Below are positions 63,281-64,000 of a DNA stretch of 64,000 nt, one piece after another. The DNA comes from Turnera subulata (taxonomy: Eukaryota; Streptophyta; Magnoliopsida; Malpighiales; Passifloraceae). Location: positions 1 through 64,000 of the forward strand of contig JAKUCV010001013.1 in NCBI GenBank assembly GCA_028386065.3, given 5' to 3'. The notes under the pieces are model-generated. The model saw only the letters and a list, made by a program, of their open reading frames with translations, did not search any database and was not told the DNA's origin. Both the position numbers and the translations under genes were made by a program. Positions within the stretch are counted from its first letter, which is position 1. Each line of letters begins with the position of its first letter.

Positions 63281-64000
63281 TTTGTGCTCTAGAGGATTAT
63301 AGAAATAATACCCTTTAAGGTATCATAAAAAAGGCAGTTGTCTGATTTAGTGTCGAGTTTATCTGATGCTTCACGTCTCACGTAAGCCTCACAACCCTAA
63401 ATCCTCGTAAAAGACAAATTGGGACGCTTCCCAGTCCATATCTCATATGATGTCTTTTCGACCGACTTAGATGGAACATGTTTAAAGGTAAATGCAACAC
63501 TCAATAATGTATGTCCCCAAAACAAGATAGAAAGTCAGCTTGACTCATCATAGAACGAACCATGTCTAACAAGATTCTGTTCCTCCTTTCGGATACACCA
63601 TACCATAGGCGTACCTGGTGGAGTAAGTCGTGATACTATACCACAACCCTTAAGATGATCAAGAAACTCTCGGTCAAAGTATTCACCTCCTCGATCAGAT
63701 CGAAGCAACTTAATACCTTTCCCGAGTCGATTCTGTACTTCGTCCTTGAATTCTTTGAACTTTTCAAAGGATTCAGACTTGTGTCTCATTAGAAACACAT
63801 AGCCATATTTATTGAAACTATCAGTGAATATAATGAAGTACTGAAAACCATCTCTAGCGTGTATAGACATAGGTCCGCATACATCTGTATGTATAAGACC
63901 TAACAAGTCCGAAGCTCTTTTCCTTTACCAGTAAAGGGAGCCTTTGTCATTTTTGCCTAATAAACATGACTCACATGTCTCAGATGATTATCAATCAAAT
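63281..64000 (-). pseudogene. pol: Copia integrase, decayed, with zinc-region end
   Basis: Integrase inserts the DNA copy in the genome. From the right edge: a decayed HCH-C zinc region ending KMTKAPFTGKGK (about 63920-63960), a frameshift, then an open frame (63535-63906) with LIHTDVCGPMSIHARDGFQYFIIFTDSFNKYGYVFLM and LLRSDRGGEYFDREFLDHL. The first two catalytic aspartates are visible (HTD and SDRGGEY). After RLTPPGTP the third catalytic region is broken by stops near 63534. The element continues right of the window. Confidence 0.85.

Larger units (their letters stand above)
60254..64000 (-). mobile_element. Ty1/copia element, 3' half
   Basis: From right to left: integrase, linker, RT and RNase H remnants, PPT and 3' LTR. 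It continues beyond the window. RT and integrase text such as WQMDVKTAFLNG and LIHTDVCGPM, the LTR start TGTTAGTGTAATATG and the PPT AAGTGGGAGAT suggest the Tork/Angela group (inference). It is inserted in the family-2 Sirevirus LTR after CCTCT. Confidence 0.8.

Overview
This window is transposable-element DNA from a flowering plant, most likely a eudicot. The call rests on content: Sirevirus-type Ty1/copia, Tat/Ogre-, Athila- and Tekay-type Ty3/gypsy elements, L1 LINE fragments and a MITE, almost all mutated and nested in one another. I see no convincing host gene, rRNA or tRNA gene, and no CRISPR or prokaryotic feature. Base 1514 is a single N, and the 1.3 kb on either side of it are near-identical, so the window starts at an assembly join.

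Layout. 1-3785: broken Sirevirus gag/protease/pre-integrase carrying an LTR fragment, duplicated across the N. 3786-14994: remains of a minus-strand Tat/Ogre-type element whose LTR holds an L1 endonuclease fragment and a solo LTR (site duplication ATCAT). That solo LTR is split by a 7.6-kb large-LTR, non-coding Tekay-like derivative (site duplication ACTAG). 14995-23600: a second minus-strand Tat/Ogre-type element with LTRs, PBS and PPT but no recognisable gag-pol; its 3' region holds three arrays of hairpin-forming tandem repeats. 23601-27815: stacked LTR fragments, a gag fragment and a MULE-type MITE with a 10-bp site duplication. 27816-35356: two minus-strand copies of the 3' half of a Sirevirus with an env-like ORF, sharing an LTR. 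35357-58948: an Athila complex in both orientations forming a large inverted repeat; its env-like ORF is interrupted by a complete 8.9-kb Sirevirus derivative (36635-45563, site duplication TGGTT). 58949-64000: 5' end of a Sirevirus of the 27-35 kb family, cut by a minus-strand Ty1/copia element with integrase, RT and RNase H remnants.

How the parts work together: every element here looks non-autonomous. The Sirevirus at 36.6-45.6 kb keeps both LTRs, PBS, a shortened gag and an env-like ORF with its own TATA box, but has lost protease-integrase-RT. In their place lie clusters of the palindrome AACATCGATGTT and an antisense gene-like cassette. The Tat/Ogre-type and Tekay-like elements keep only cis signals and would need proteins supplied in trans.

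Main signals for a second look: (1) a 78-bp block in the 5' LTR of the complete Sirevirus is the base-by-base complement, not the reverse complement, of the same block in its 3' LTR, which no known DNA rearrangement produces; (2) AACATCGATGTT occurs about 50 times, mostly in pairs spaced 20 or 21 bp start to start; (3) a 118-bp repeat holds four hairpins with one shared loop and four different, internally complementary stems. Coordinates, counts and alignments were made by eye, and element boundaries without a stated site duplication may be off by several bases.
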